DNA of 64,000 bases from CAYJAZ01 sp964368455 (GCA_964368455.1 CAYJAZ010000009.1:45558-109557); one strand, 5' to 3'. Shown: positions 36,142-45,277, numbered from the stretch's first letter. The notes: a model not told the origin generated them from the sequence alone. Numbers and translations: made by a program.

Positions 36142-37908
36142 CTATTTCATGTCTCTTATTTTCAAACCCACTTGTCTTATGCCATTATAGCTTTCTAAAG
36201 AAATAGTATAGGCTAGGCAGAGATTAGATTTATCGCATTCAAGTTCTTGCGTGTTCCAAAGTTTTGCGTGTAAGGCATGGCCAGACATTTTTTCGATTAA
36301 TTCTAATTTTAAATGTTTCTTGCCATAGCCAAAAGTTTGCATCTTCTTCACTTCAATTTCAGAAGAAGAAAAAACAGGCTCAGCATTACCAAGTCCAAAG
36401 GGCTCTAACATTTCAAGTTCTTTAAGAAAAGTGTATTCTGAAACTTGTGGAAATTGCATTTCGTCGTCAATATTTATGCTTGAGGTATAGGGATCTTTTC
36501 CAATAATTGAGACAACATGCTCTTCAAAAGCATTTCTAAATTCTTCTAATTTATCCTCCGCTAATTTCAAACCAGCGGCGTATTTATGCCCACCATAAGA
36601 GAGTAAATATTTTGAACAAATGTTCAAAGCTTCATTAAGATTTATTTCTGGAATAGATCTTCCAGAACCTTTATAGGCATTAACTTGTTGATCCTTTGTC
36701 AAAATAAAGCAAGGTTTATGAAATTTTTCTACGATACGTGTGGCAACTATTCCAATAACACCCTGATTCCATTCAGGATTAAAAAGAACTAAAGAAGAAG
36801 AACTTTCGTATTTTTCAGCTTGTTCACAAGCCTGCTCTACTATACTTTCTTCTTCTTGTTTTCTTTGTGTATTGTATTCATCTAATTTTTTTGCAAGCAC
36901 AAGAGCTTTATCATAATCTTTACAGAGCAGTAGCTCTAGTGCTACAAGTGGATTTTCCATTCTTCCTGCTGCATTTATTCTTGGTGCAAGGCCAAATGAA
37001 ATTTGTCCTGAACTAAGTTTTATGTGGCTATGATAGCCAGCAACAGCCTTTAATGCCTGTAAAGAAACTCTTCTCGCCTCAACTAATTTTAAAATACCAT
37101 TCTTTACTAAAATTCTGTTTTGTCCCAATAATGGAACCATATCTGCAATTGTTCCAAGTGCGACTAAGTCGAGAAAATCACGCATGTCACATTTTTTACC
37201 ACTCACATCACAAAGTTTAGTATTTAAATAGCAAAGTAGAAAAAAAGCAACTCCAACACCTGCTAATTCAACATCTTGCATGGCGTATGTATCACAAGCT
37301 TTGCAAAGATGCGGATTAATAATAGCATCTGCTTCAGGCAATATTTGTGCTGGCGTGTGGTGATCTGTTATCACTACTTTCACATTATGCTCTTTTGCTA
37401 GAGCAACGCTTTCAATGTCTGAAATTCCACAATCTACGCTGATGAGAACTTTTATTCCCTCATCTATATATTTTTTCAACACTTCTTTATTAATGCCATA
37501 ACCTTCTTTTCTTGAAGGCAAATGGTACAAAACTTCAAAATTATGTTTTTCAAAAAATTCTACACAGATAGCAGTTGCTGTGATGCCATCAGCATCGTAA
37601 TCGCCCCAAATAAGAATTTTTTCTTTTTTTTCTACTGCTTCACTAATGATTTGCCCTGCTTTTTCCATATTTGGCAAAAAAGTAGGAAAAAGCAAGTTTT
37701 GAACAGATGGATTCAAAAAAGATTCTATACTTTTTTGAATTTCTATAGTCTTGCCCTCTTGCAGATATGCTTGTAGATAGTTGTATTTTTTTAGCAATCT
37801 TTTAAGTAAAATTTTTGTAAAATTACTACTCAATTGAAGATTATTTGCAATTTTTTCAACAAGCTGTGTGTTGATTTGTTCTTGACTATATTTCCATTCT
37901 TTCTTCAT
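36142..37908 (-). CDS. recJ: Single-stranded-DNA-specific exonuclease RecJ
   Basis: 588 residues, a typical length. DHH/DHHA1 phosphoesterase motifs appear in order: IWGDYDADGITATAI, ISVDCGI, VVITDHHTPA, GVGVAFFLL, LGTIADMVPL and FGLAPRINAAGRM. DHHA1 follows with SGRSIPEINL and YGGHKYAAGL. RecJ degrades single-stranded DNA 5' to 3' in recombination and mismatch repair. ATG 37908 is preferred over an upstream TTG at 37935. It is the last gene of the remA-gmk-pyrF-TPR-recJ run. Confidence 0.92.
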   Translation of the reverse strand: MKKEWKYSQEQINTQLVEKIANNLQLSSNFTKILLKRLLKKYNYLQAYLQEGKTIEIQKSIESFLNPSVQNLLFPTFLPNMEKAGQIISEAVEKKEKILIWGDYDADGITATAICVEFFEKHNFEVLYHLPSRKEGYGINKEVLKKYIDEGIKVLISVDCGISDIESVALAKEHNVKVVITDHHTPAQILPEADAIINPHLCKACDTYAMQDVELAGVGVAFFLLCYLNTKLCDVSGKKCDMRDFLDLVALGTIADMVPLLGQNRILVKNGILKLVEARRVSLQALKAVAGYHSHIKLSSGQISFGLAPRINAAGRMENPLVALELLLCKDYDKALVLAKKLDEYNTQRKQEEESIVEQACEQAEKYESSSSLVLFNPEWNQGVIGIVATRIVEKFHKPCFILTKDQQVNAYKGSGRSIPEINLNEALNICSKYLLSYGGHKYAAGLKLAEDKLEEFRNAFEEHVVSIIGKDPYTSSINIDDEMQFPQVSEYTFLKELEMLEPFGLGNAEPVFSSSEIEVKKMQTFGYGKKHLKLELIEKMSGHALHAKLWNTQELECDKSNLCLAYTISLESYNGIRQVGLKIRDMK

Positions 37909-37977
37909 TCTTTTTCTCTTGTGTAGTCTGCTCAAATATTTAGGGCTTTATGCCTATGGAAATACAGAAATTGAACA

Positions 37978-38790
37978 CTATTCAGCTTCCCCATTTGCCT
38001 TTTTTTCTTGTAAAGCAAGAGCTTCTTCTTTAATTGTATCTATATCATTTTGCTTGATAATTGCTTTAGACAAAAGCCAATCCAACATTTTAAGTGCTAT
38101 GACATTATTTAAATCAAAACTCAAAGCGTATTGAATAGATTTTAGGCATTCATCGTATTGTGTCATTTCTAAATAGACTCTTGCCATATTTAAGTGAAGG
38201 TTTTCGTCTTCACTACCCATTTCAATAGCTCTTTTATAATAATCTAAAGCTCTGTCATACATCTTATTTTTACGCAAATTTATACCAAATTCATTGTAAA
38301 GATGTTTATGTTCTGGTGAAAAAGAAGCTTCAAGATTTGCTATTCTTCCAAGAATATTGTCAGCTTTTTCTTTATCGCCTTGAGCTAAATAGGTTAAACC
38401 AATACCAAAGTTTGCACGAACATTTTCTTCGTCTAATTTCAAAGCATGTTCGTATTCAAATTCAGCACTAAAATTTTCGCCTTTTTCTCTGTGTGCATCG
38501 CCGGCATGAACAGCATCATTCACTTCTTTCATCTTTGGGTAGACAGTTGAAGTGTAGAATTCTGGTTCTGGCTCAAATCTTTCAATTAATTCTTCACGCG
38601 TGATTTTTTTCTTAGCACCCATTGGAATATAGTTGCTGTTGAGTGATTGAACTGAAAGTTCATTTGTAGCCGTATCATGATCAACATACCAGAATGTTTT
38701 GACAACAGTCTTTCTTGTTGTTGTTCCAGTTCCCACCTTTCTCACTTCTTGAGAAGAGAAAACTCCGCGTATACGTTCTTCATTTTGCAT
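37978..38790 (-). CDS. Tetratricopeptide repeat protein
   Basis: 270 residues, with the start at ATG 38790 rather than an upstream TTG. The first 90 residues are unrecognised (IRGVFSSQEVRKVGTG, TFWYVDHD). Residues of about 95 to 240 contain four or so TPR helices pairs, such as SAEFEYEHALKLDEENVRAN, RALDYYKRAIEMG and CLKSIQYALSFDLNN. No signal peptide or membrane segment is seen. It lies between pyrF and recJ on the same strand with short gaps. The role is unknown; protein-protein interaction is likely. Confidence 0.75.
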   Translation of the reverse strand: MQNEERIRGVFSSQEVRKVGTGTTTRKTVVKTFWYVDHDTATNELSVQSLNSNYIPMGAKKKITREELIERFEPEPEFYTSTVYPKMKEVNDAVHAGDAHREKGENFSAEFEYEHALKLDEENVRANFGIGLTYLAQGDKEKADNILGRIANLEASFSPEHKHLYNEFGINLRKNKMYDRALDYYKRAIEMGSEDENLHLNMARVYLEMTQYDECLKSIQYALSFDLNNVIALKMLDWLLSKAIIKQNDIDTIKEEALALQEKKANGEAE

Positions 38791-38838
38791 AAGAATCAAA
38801 CCTTAATTATGTTTAATTTGTCTATGTGAGAGATAAAA

Positions 38839-39528
38839 TTAACAGTCAGCTTCTTTCATATTTGCCAAAATAGCTGCGACTGCGGCTGCTGGATCCTCTG
38901 CCTTTGTGATTGGCCTGCCAACAACTATAAAATCCGCCCCTCTTTTTATGGCTTCACATGGAGTTATCACTCTTTTTTGATCGCCAACTTCATTGTCTGG
39001 CATACGTATTCCAGGACAAAGAGTGAGAAGACGTGGATGACGTTTTTTAATATTTTGTACTTCGTGTCCAGAACAAACAATACCATTCATACCCCAATTA
39101 TAAGCTTCGTCGGCTAATCTTTGAGCTATTTCTGATAAATTTCCTGAAAAACCAGGTATTTCGCCCTGTGCTATACTTGTTAAAATTGTAACACCAAAAA
39201 GTAATGGCTTATGTTCAACATCTTTTAAGCAATTAATTGCTTCAGTTATCATATTTTCGCCACCAGGAATATGCAAGGTAATCATATCTGCCTTATGCAT
39301 AGCCGAAGCTAAAACAGCACCTTTAACAGTATTTGGTATGTCGTGCAATTTCAAATCAAGGAAAACCTTAAACTTCATACTTCTTAAAGTTTGAATAATT
39401 CTAGGGCCTTCTGTGATGAATAATTCTAAGCCAACCTTTACCCATTCAACCTTGCCCTCAAGCTTTTGAGCCATCACAAGAGCTTCATGAGGATCGTTAA
39501 AATCGAGTGCAACTACTAATTCTGCCAT
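38839..39528 (-). CDS. pyrF: Orotidine 5'-phosphate decarboxylase PyrF
   Basis: 229 residues, the usual bacterial length. It converts OMP to UMP, the last step of de novo pyrimidine synthesis. The catalytic signature DLKLHDIPNTV carries the Asp-Lys-Asp network. VALDFNDP at the N-terminus, VCSGHE, LCPGIRM and FIVVGRPITKA complete the TIM-barrel phosphate-binding motifs. It begins 11 nt after gmk, consistent with one nucleotide-metabolism operon. Confidence 0.95.
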   Translation of the reverse strand: MAELVVALDFNDPHEALVMAQKLEGKVEWVKVGLELFITEGPRIIQTLRSMKFKVFLDLKLHDIPNTVKGAVLASAMHKADMITLHIPGGENMITEAINCLKDVEHKPLLFGVTILTSIAQGEIPGFSGNLSEIAQRLADEAYNWGMNGIVCSGHEVQNIKKRHPRLLTLCPGIRMPDNEVGDQKRVITPCEAIKRGADFIVVGRPITKAEDPAAAVAAILANMKEADC

Positions 39529-39539
39529 AATTTCTTCCT

Positions 39540-40151
39540 TTATTTACCAGCTAATAATCTATTGAGAAAATAGACATGTCTTTTTGGATTGAGCTTTGCT
39601 GTGACGATACAAGATTTTAATTGTTGGTAGGCAATTTCTAGATCGTCGTTGATAATCCATGAATTAAACCAATGCGATTGCTTAATTTCAGACTGTGCAT
39701 TTTTTAGTCTACGCAAAATTGCTTCTTCTGAATCAGTACCCCTCATTCTTAATCTTTCTTCAAGCACGGAAAGACTTGGCGGAAAGAGGAAAACAAAATG
39801 AGCTTCAGGCAAAGCAAGCGAAAGCTGTGCTGCACCTTGAATATCAATATCAAATAACATATCAGCACCTTGCGTCAATCTATCAACCACTTCTTTTAAT
39901 GGAGTGCCGTAGTAATTTCCATGCACTTCAGCCCATTCAGCAAAATAGTTTTCATAGATTTTCTTTTCAAATTCGTCTTTTGAAAGGAAGTGATAATCAA
40001 CGCCATCAACTTCATTTTGGCGAGGTTCACGTGTGGTGCAAGAAATAGAAAATTCAAAATTTGGAAATTCTTGCAATAATTTCTTTGTGAGCGTGCTTTT
40101 TCCTGTTCCAGAAGGAGCAGTTATTACAAGTGGAAAGCCTGTTTCTTTCAT
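39540..40151 (-). CDS. gmk: Guanylate kinase
   Basis: 203 residues. It phosphorylates GMP to GDP. The P-loop APSGTGKST is near the N-terminus, followed by ISCTTREPRQNEVDGVDYHF (GMP binding) and DIDIQGA. The start is decided by the ribosome site: AAGGAG lies 9 nt before ATG 40151 and touches the alternative ATG at 40160, so 40151 is preferred. Its ribosome site lies in the end of the RemA-like gene, giving close coupling. Confidence 0.95.
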   Translation of the reverse strand: MKETGFPLVITAPSGTGKSTLTKKLLQEFPNFEFSISCTTREPRQNEVDGVDYHFLSKDEFEKKIYENYFAEWAEVHGNYYGTPLKEVVDRLTQGADMLFDIDIQGAAQLSLALPEAHFVFLFPPSLSVLEERLRMRGTDSEEAILRRLKNAQSEIKQSHWFNSWIINDDLEIAYQQLKSCIVTAKLNPKRHVYFLNRLLAGK

Positions 40152-40152
40152 A

Positions 40153-40410
40153 TTATTCATCTCCTTCGCTTGCTGCATCGAGCCTTTGTAAAAGTGTTTC
40201 TGGTGAGTTTGAGGACAGTATTAAATGGTTGGAATCTGTGATAATAAAGGAACGCGTTTTCTTGCCTTGAGTTGCGTCGATCAAGCGTCCTTCATTCTTT
40301 GCTTCTTCTCTCAATCTTCTCATAGGTGAAGAAAGAGGGTTGACAACAGCAACAACTCTTTTTGCTAGAACAAAGTTTCCTAAACCTATCTTTACTACTT
40401 GATTTGCCAT
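40153..40410 (-). CDS. DUF370/RemA-like regulatory protein
   Basis: 85 residues of the DUF370 (YlzA/RemA) family, recognised by VKIGLGNFVLAKRVVAVVNP and the SSPMRRLREEAKNEGRLIDA segment. In Bacillus, RemA is a DNA-binding activator of matrix genes, but in many anaerobes the gene sits before gmk as here and its role is less clear. It heads the gmk-pyrF-TPR-recJ run. No strong ribosome site is visible before the ATG. Confidence 0.82.
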   Translation of the reverse strand: MANQVVKIGLGNFVLAKRVVAVVNPLSSPMRRLREEAKNEGRLIDATQGKKTRSFIITDSNHLILSSNSPETLLQRLDAASEGDE

Positions 40411-40512
40411 AAAATTTTCTTTTTTCTATTTTATTTTCTAAAGCCTAAGGGCTTTTTGTTCACATTATTTTTTAGCCGAATTGTGCACAAAAGTCCAACT
40501 ATAGAAATATCG

Positions 40513-40975
40513 TTTTCACTTCGTTCGCGTGGGGATAATCCCCGAAGCCTTTGTTCACAAGAGTAAAACTCTTGTTCACATTATTTACCAACACAGAAAT
40601 TTGAAAATATAGCATTCACTATGTCTTCTGGTTAGATTTGTTTCGGCACGCTGTGCACGAAACCTCACTCGTGAAAAACGTCGTTTTCACTTCGTTCGCT
40701 GAAGCCTTTGTTCACAAGAGTAAAACTCTTGTTCACATTATTTACCAACACAGAANNNNNNNNNNNNNNNNNNNNNNNNNNNNNNNNNNNNNNNNNNNNN
40801 NNNNNNNNNNNNNNNNNNNNNNNNNNNNNNNNNNNNNNNNNNNNNNNNNNNNNNNCCTCACTCGTGAAAAACGTCGTTTTCACTTCGTTCGCTGAAGCCT
40901 TTGTTCACAAAACTTTCGTTTTGTTCACATTATTTACCAACACAAAAATTTGAAAATATAGCATTCACTATGTCT
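40513..40975. repeat. Tandemly duplicated 3' end of mnmE with spacer hairpins
   Basis: The 520-bp space 40411-40929 holds no intact gene. It contains repeated units: CACTTCGTTCGC, GAAGCCTTTGTTCACAA, (GAGTAAAACTC)TTGTTCAC, then ATTATTTACCAACACA. Copies start near 40515, 40687 and 40876. The first copy continues for about 45 nt with sequence matching the last codons of mnmE (40584-40632 against 40927-40975). The third copy runs into mnmE itself. The second copy is cut by the N gap. GTGAAAAACGTCG units sit between copies. Local duplication of the gene end is the simplest reading. Confidence 0.75.
40756..40855. other. Assembly gap of 100 N
   Basis: A run of exactly 100 N lies inside the repeat cluster downstream of mnmE. 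The round number suggests a gap of unknown size. Identical sequence on both sides (CCTCACTCGTGAAAAACG near 40660 and 40856) shows that repeats caused it, so the true copy number is unknown. Confidence 0.97.
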
Positions 40976-42303
40976 TCTGTTATTATTTCTCCTGTGATTT
41001 CAGCTAAATAGCGTATACTCAAATCTAAGTGAAAAGCCAATGCATCAGGTGGCATTATTCCCACACCTTGTGCAAAAAGCTCAAGTTCATCACTTGCTTT
41101 TTCAAGCAAAGTTGCTTGCCTTAAATTTGGTGCAAGCTCATCACTATTTGGCATAGTTAAAGCTAATATTTCATGCATAGCCTTTGCCAATTCATCAATA
41201 CCAATGCCTTCTTTTGCGGAAATTGCATAGATATTTCCATAAGGAGAAAGATTTTTTCTTGTATCCGAACTGATTTCAAGCTTATCACATTTGTTCCAAA
41301 TTTGCAAAATACTTGCTCGTCGATTGACTTTATGTAGAAATTCAAGATGTTCTCTATCTTTTTCTAAATTAGAATCAGTATCTAAAAGATAGAGAATAAG
41401 CCTTGCTTCTTCAAAAAGCTTATACGCACTTTGTATACCTTCTAATTCAATGGCGTCTGATGTTTCTTCCTTTGCTCTGATGCCCGCTGTATCCACTAAA
41501 CGTATTGGAATTTCTTTAATTTTTACAACTTCTTCAATATAGTCTCTCGTTGTTCCCGCTTGCGGTGTAACTATTGCTCTGTATCTGCCTAATAGTGCGT
41601 TAAATAAAGAAGATTTTCCAGCATTCACCTTGCCAGCAAGCACAACAAGCGAACCGTCTCTCCAAGGTGCTGTTCTTTCATATGCGAGAATAAGATTGTC
41701 AATTTGTGTTTTGATTTGAGCAACATCTTTAACAAAAGGTTCTATATCATAAAGCTCTTCTTCTGAAAAATCAAGTTCATACAATAAATATTGCATTGTG
41801 CTTTCAAGCTTTGAGCGTAAGTCATTGATTTTTACACCGAGCAAACCTTTCAACTTTGCTTCAGCTAATCTTGTACTTTCATAAGAAGGTGCTGATATGA
41901 TTTCTGCAACCGCTTCGGCTTGACTTAAATCAAGCCTGCCATTCATAAAGGCTCTTTTTGTAAATTCGCCAGCTTGAGCTAATTCTGCTCCATGTGAAAA
42001 ACAAGTCTTTAATAATGCATTTAATAAATATGGATTACCATGACAATGCAATTCTACTGTGTCTTCAGCTGTATAGGAATAAGGAGCTTTCATGTAAACA
42101 GCAAGGCCTTCATCAAGCACATTATTTTCTGCGTCTAAAAAATGGCCATAATAAAGATATCTTGCTTCGTATTCGCATTTTCCTTTAGGCACAAAGATTT
42201 TCTTCATAATTTCTAAAGCATTTTCGCCAGAAATTCTGATAATTCCTATACCGCCAGTCAAGGATTGTGAATGGGCTGTTGCTATCGCTGCTATTGTTGA
42301 CAT
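40930..42303 (-). CDS. mnmE: tRNA uridine-5-carboxymethylaminomethyl modification GTPase MnmE
   Basis: 457 residues. With MnmG it forms the cmnm5 group on U34 of tRNAs. The N-terminal tetrahydrofolate-binding domain (GGIGIIRISG) is followed by a helical domain. The inserted G domain has G1 GKVNAGKSS, TTRDYIEE, DTAGIR and NKCDK. The C-terminus FSNFCVGK matches the conserved FC(I/V)GK ending with the catalytic cysteine. It is the last gene of a nine-gene run that starts with a YkgJ-like gene. Its final 45 or so bases are duplicated downstream. Confidence 0.95.
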   Translation of the reverse strand: MSTIAAIATAHSQSLTGGIGIIRISGENALEIMKKIFVPKGKCEYEARYLYYGHFLDAENNVLDEGLAVYMKAPYSYTAEDTVELHCHGNPYLLNALLKTCFSHGAELAQAGEFTKRAFMNGRLDLSQAEAVAEIISAPSYESTRLAEAKLKGLLGVKINDLRSKLESTMQYLLYELDFSEEELYDIEPFVKDVAQIKTQIDNLILAYERTAPWRDGSLVVLAGKVNAGKSSLFNALLGRYRAIVTPQAGTTRDYIEEVVKIKEIPIRLVDTAGIRAKEETSDAIELEGIQSAYKLFEEARLILYLLDTDSNLEKDREHLEFLHKVNRRASILQIWNKCDKLEISSDTRKNLSPYGNIYAISAKEGIGIDELAKAMHEILALTMPNSDELAPNLRQATLLEKASDELELFAQGVGIMPPDALAFHLDLSIRYLAEITGEIITEDIVNAIFSNFCVGK

Positions 42304-42305
42304 AA

Positions 42306-43034
42306 TTAAATCTCTGAAAGTTCTTTTTCAATCATTGTTTTAAGTTCATCATTTATATCAGGAGCTTGTAAAGATTTTTGTAATTCTTCCTTACCTTTAT
42401 CCACTTCGTTAAGTGCGTGTATATACACTAAGGCAAGATTATATCTTGTTTGTGCTGAATTTTTAGTCATCAAAGAACGTTCAAAAGCTGCAACAGCTTC
42501 TTTTGGTTCATTTAATTGAGCATGTGCAACACCAGCAAAATAGGCTGCTTCTGCATTTATTGGATCTATCGTACTTGCTCTATTTGCAAAATTAAGAGTT
42601 CCTAATGGATCTTGTGCTTCATAGAAAAGAAAGGCTAAATCTAATAAAGTGTCAACATTATTTGGATTTTCTTTCATTTTCATCATAAGTTCGCCAGCTC
42701 TATTGGCAAATTCTTGTGGTACATCTGGATTTGAGAAAAGTTTTGACATGCTCATCATTGCCATAGAAGATCCTGATGCATTAGAGCCAGACATATCGCC
42801 AGTCATACCAGCAGTCATACCTTGCTCTGCCATAGCTTCACGCATAGCTTGCGGAATTTCTTTTGGCATTTCCATAGGCATTTGCCCTGCGCTATTTGTA
42901 GTGCTTCCAGTCTGCATAGGCCTTTTCATCATTTCTTTTTTCGCATTCGATTCCACTATATAATCAACTACATTCACTGCAATCGCCACAATAGCTATAA
43001 AAAATACAAAGATAATTATCTTACGTCCATTCAT
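42306..43034 (-). CDS. Membrane-anchored TPR protein of the Ccm operon (CcmI/CycH-like)
   Basis: 242 residues. One N-terminal membrane segment (IIIFVFFIAIVAIAVNVV) is followed by a methionine-rich low-complexity linker (residues 40-100). TPR units follow: LLDLAFLFYEAQDPLGTLNF, AEAAYFAGVAHAQLNEPKEA and YNLALVYIHALNEVDKG. It lies 10 nt after the ccmD-like gene and 2 nt before mnmE. In System I cytochrome c maturation, TPR proteins such as CcmI present apocytochromes, so this role is inferred from location. The methionine-rich linker is unusual and might bind metal. Confidence 0.7.
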   Translation of the reverse strand: MNGRKIIIFVFFIAIVAIAVNVVDYIVESNAKKEMMKRPMQTGSTTNSAGQMPMEMPKEIPQAMREAMAEQGMTAGMTGDMSGSNASGSSMAMMSMSKLFSNPDVPQEFANRAGELMMKMKENPNNVDTLLDLAFLFYEAQDPLGTLNFANRASTIDPINAEAAYFAGVAHAQLNEPKEAVAAFERSLMTKNSAQTRYNLALVYIHALNEVDKGKEELQKSLQAPDINDELKTMIEKELSEI

Positions 43035-43044
43035 TTTAATTTCC

Positions 43045-43188
43045 TTATTCCTGTATATCTTCTTTGTTCATCAAAAATTCAATTTTCTTCTTCATATCTG
43101 CCTGTCTTGACAATAAAAAGGCAACAAAAGCGCCTACACCAAGCCATAAAGCTATATTCACATACATTAAAGCTGTTGTACTTTCCAT
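43045..43188 (-). CDS. ccmD: Short CcmD-like membrane protein
   Basis: 47 residues, below the usual gene-caller limit. It has one membrane helix (YVNIALWLGVGAFVAFLLSR) followed by a charged tail (QADMKKKIEF). TAAGGAAAT precedes its ATG. It lies between ccmC and the TPR gene, where CcmD normally sits. CcmD helps release haem-loaded CcmE from the CcmABC complex. Size, topology and position support the call; sequence similarity cannot be judged by eye. Confidence 0.72.
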   Translation of the reverse strand: MESTTALMYVNIALWLGVGAFVAFLLSRQADMKKKIEFLMNKEDIQE

Positions 43189-43259
43189 ATTTATTTCCTT
43201 ATAAAGAGAGTTGTTTCATAAATTATTTCAAATCATTAAGTGTGAATACAAAGAATTTT

Positions 43260-43931
43260 TTATTCTTCGTATAAAGCCTTCATCGTCAATTCTTCTATCT
43301 TATTTTCTTGCATTTTCTGTATACTTCTTAGCACGAGTAAGGAAAAAAACAAGAAGAAAAATGTGAGCACACAAGCTAAAACCGTGTGTATCATCTCAGT
43401 TTCTAAGCCTATGCCTTTACTAGTGAACACACTTGGATGAATGGATCGCCATAATCTTGCCGAAAAAAAGACTAAAGGAACATCCACAAAACCAATAATG
43501 CCCACAACCGCTGCCATGCTTGCTGCCTTTACAGTTGGCATTGTGCGTATTGTTAAGTATCCTGCATAGATAAACCAAAGAATCAATGAAGTTGTCAAGC
43601 GTGGATCCCATGTCCACCACACATTCCATGAATTTTTACCCCAAATCATACCTGTAATGAGAGTAAGTGTGATAAATACCATACCAATTTCAACACTTGC
43701 CACAGCAATGCAATCGTATTTTGCATTCTTTGTTTTAAGATAGCAAATACTTGCCACACAGTTCACAAAAAATGCTACAAAAGCCCACAATGCAACACAA
43801 AGATGATAATAAAAAATCTTTTGTGCTAGGCCCATTGTCTGTTCTAAAGGGGCGTAAACATAGATGAGGTATTGGCAAAAAGCAAAGCCTATGCCAAAAA
43901 TAAATGCTGAATATTTTGCTAATTGTATCAT
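43260..43931 (-). CDS. ccmC: Haem export/handling protein CcmC
   Basis: 223 residues with six predicted membrane helices. The periplasmic tryptophan-rich (WWD) haem-binding motif is visible as WGKNSWNVWWTWDPRLTTSL. Conserved histidines flank it (YYHLCVALWAF and SARLWRSIHPS). CcmC loads haem onto CcmE. The order ccmA-B-C-D on the minus strand is canonical. It begins 12 nt after ccmB. Confidence 0.92.
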   Translation of the reverse strand: MIQLAKYSAFIFGIGFAFCQYLIYVYAPLEQTMGLAQKIFYYHLCVALWAFVAFFVNCVASICYLKTKNAKYDCIAVASVEIGMVFITLTLITGMIWGKNSWNVWWTWDPRLTTSLILWFIYAGYLTIRTMPTVKAASMAAVVGIIGFVDVPLVFFSARLWRSIHPSVFTSKGIGLETEMIHTVLACVLTFFFLFFSLLVLRSIQKMQENKIEELTMKALYEE

Positions 43932-43943
43932 ATATATACCTTT

Positions 43944-44645
43944 TTAATTTTCACTTGTATAGATAAAAGGAAAGAGAATCAATGCCATAGCTATGAATAA
44001 TGCATCAAAGCAAAGGGCTATTAAAAACCATTCACTTTGAAACAATAAAGACATATTGCTTGAACCTGCTGAAAAAAGCGAGGAAAAAAAGTCTATCCCA
44101 GCCAATAAAAGCGGAGTCAAAAGTGGAAAGAGGATAATACTCAATAAAGATTCTTTTCCTGTCTGCCCTACTGCCAATGCACCGAGCAAAGAACCGCAAG
44201 ATGTCATGCCAATATCCACAAGCAGCAAGAAAAATAAGAAATCCAAAAAAGAACCATGGAGTTTTGCCTGACAAAAAATCATCAATGCAAGAAAGAAGAA
44301 AATTTGCGAAATCAACATAAAAATCAAGCCACAAAAAGCCTTTGAAAACCATACTATATGTATAGAGCTAGGCATAAGATGTAAGGCCGTTTTCGCTTGA
44401 TTTTGTTCTTCAATTCCATGTAAGTTATTGAAAATAAGCACCATTGAAAAAACTGAAGCCAGCCAAAATAAGGTAGCTATAGCTCTTTCAGTTATTTTAC
44501 CACCAATTTCCTGCGATAAAGAAAAAACAAATATAAGCAATAATCCAAGCAATAAAGCTTGCCCTAAACCACCGCCACGCATAAAGAAAAGCAGAAAATC
44601 TTTTTTTATTAAATGGTAAATAAGAGCAAAAGGAGAACTTTTCAT
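43944..44645 (-). CDS. ccmB: Haem exporter membrane subunit CcmB
   Basis: 233 residues, six membrane helices. It begins with a CcmB-like N-terminus (LIKKDFLLFFMRGGGLGQAL), has FNNLHGIEEQ near residue 75, and LLSIILFPLLTPLLLAGI in the C-terminal half. CcmB and the ATPase CcmA form the ABC unit that releases holo-CcmE from CcmC. The gene lies 1 nt after ccmA. Confidence 0.88.
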   Translation of the reverse strand: MKSSPFALIYHLIKKDFLLFFMRGGGLGQALLLGLLLIFVFSLSQEIGGKITERAIATLFWLASVFSMVLIFNNLHGIEEQNQAKTALHLMPSSIHIVWFSKAFCGLIFMLISQIFFFLALMIFCQAKLHGSFLDFLFFLLLVDIGMTSCGSLLGALAVGQTGKESLLSIILFPLLTPLLLAGIDFFSSLFSAGSSNMSLLFQSEWFLIALCFDALFIAMALILFPFIYTSEN

Positions 44646-44646
44646 A

Positions 44647-45264
44647 CTACAAAGCCTCCATATACATAGATTTATTTTCTAAAACATGCAGATAGTCGGC
44701 AAAAAGTTTATCTTTTTCAATATCATGGCTTATCCAAAAAACACAGGCATTATTTTCTTTTGCTTGCAAAATCTTCTCAACAAGCAACTTTCTTGCCTGT
44801 ACATCTAAACCCGTGCTTGGTTCGTCAAGTAAATAAAGTCTTGGTTTTTGTGCAAGTAAACGGGCTAAAGTTAATTTTTGCACCATACCACGTGAAAATA
44901 TGCGGACTTTTTCATGGGCAAATCTTGCCAAAGAAAGCTCTTCAAGTATTTGCATATATTCATTTTCTTTCAGGCTTCTCCCAGAAAGAGTTCTATGCCA
45001 AAAACTAAGATTTTCTAAAGCCGTAAGTTCTGGATACAAAAAAGAAGCATGTGCTAAATAACCAACTTCTTCTTGTAGAAGTTTTGTTTCAATATTTCCT
45101 GCATCTGCTTCTAAAAGGCCTGCAATTATCTTGAATAATGTGCTTTTTCCAACGCCATTACCACCCTGCAACAAGTGGATAGATTGCGGATAGAGTTCAA
45201 AATCCACATTTTTAAAAATCAGTCTTGAACCGAAATTTTTGGCGAGTTTCTTTGCTTTAAGCAC
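44647..45264 (-). CDS. ccmA: Cytochrome c biogenesis ATP-binding protein CcmA
   Basis: 205 residues, a short ABC ATPase as usual for CcmA. Walker A is GGNGVGKST, the signature region is FSRGMVQKLTLARLL, Walker B is LYLLDEPSTGLD and the switch histidine is in WISHD. The ABC signature LSGGQ is degenerate (FSRGM), as in other CcmA proteins. It starts 13 nt after ruvB, so the ruv and ccm genes are probably co-transcribed. Confidence 0.92.
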   Translation of the reverse strand: MLKAKKLAKNFGSRLIFKNVDFELYPQSIHLLQGGNGVGKSTLFKIIAGLLEADAGNIETKLLQEEVGYLAHASFLYPELTALENLSFWHRTLSGRSLKENEYMQILEELSLARFAHEKVRIFSRGMVQKLTLARLLAQKPRLYLLDEPSTGLDVQARKLLVEKILQAKENNACVFWISHDIEKDKLFADYLHVLENKSMYMEAL

Positions 45265-45277
45265 TTTATTTCCTTTA

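Noticed and set aside
40638..40953. Open frames crossing the N run
   Set aside because: They exist only because N is read as open codons; the sequence is a non-coding repeat array.
42822..43274. Plus-strand frame of 150 codons opposite the TPR and ccmD genes
   Set aside because: Antisense to two real genes, with no ribosome site and phenylalanine/histidine-rich low-quality content.
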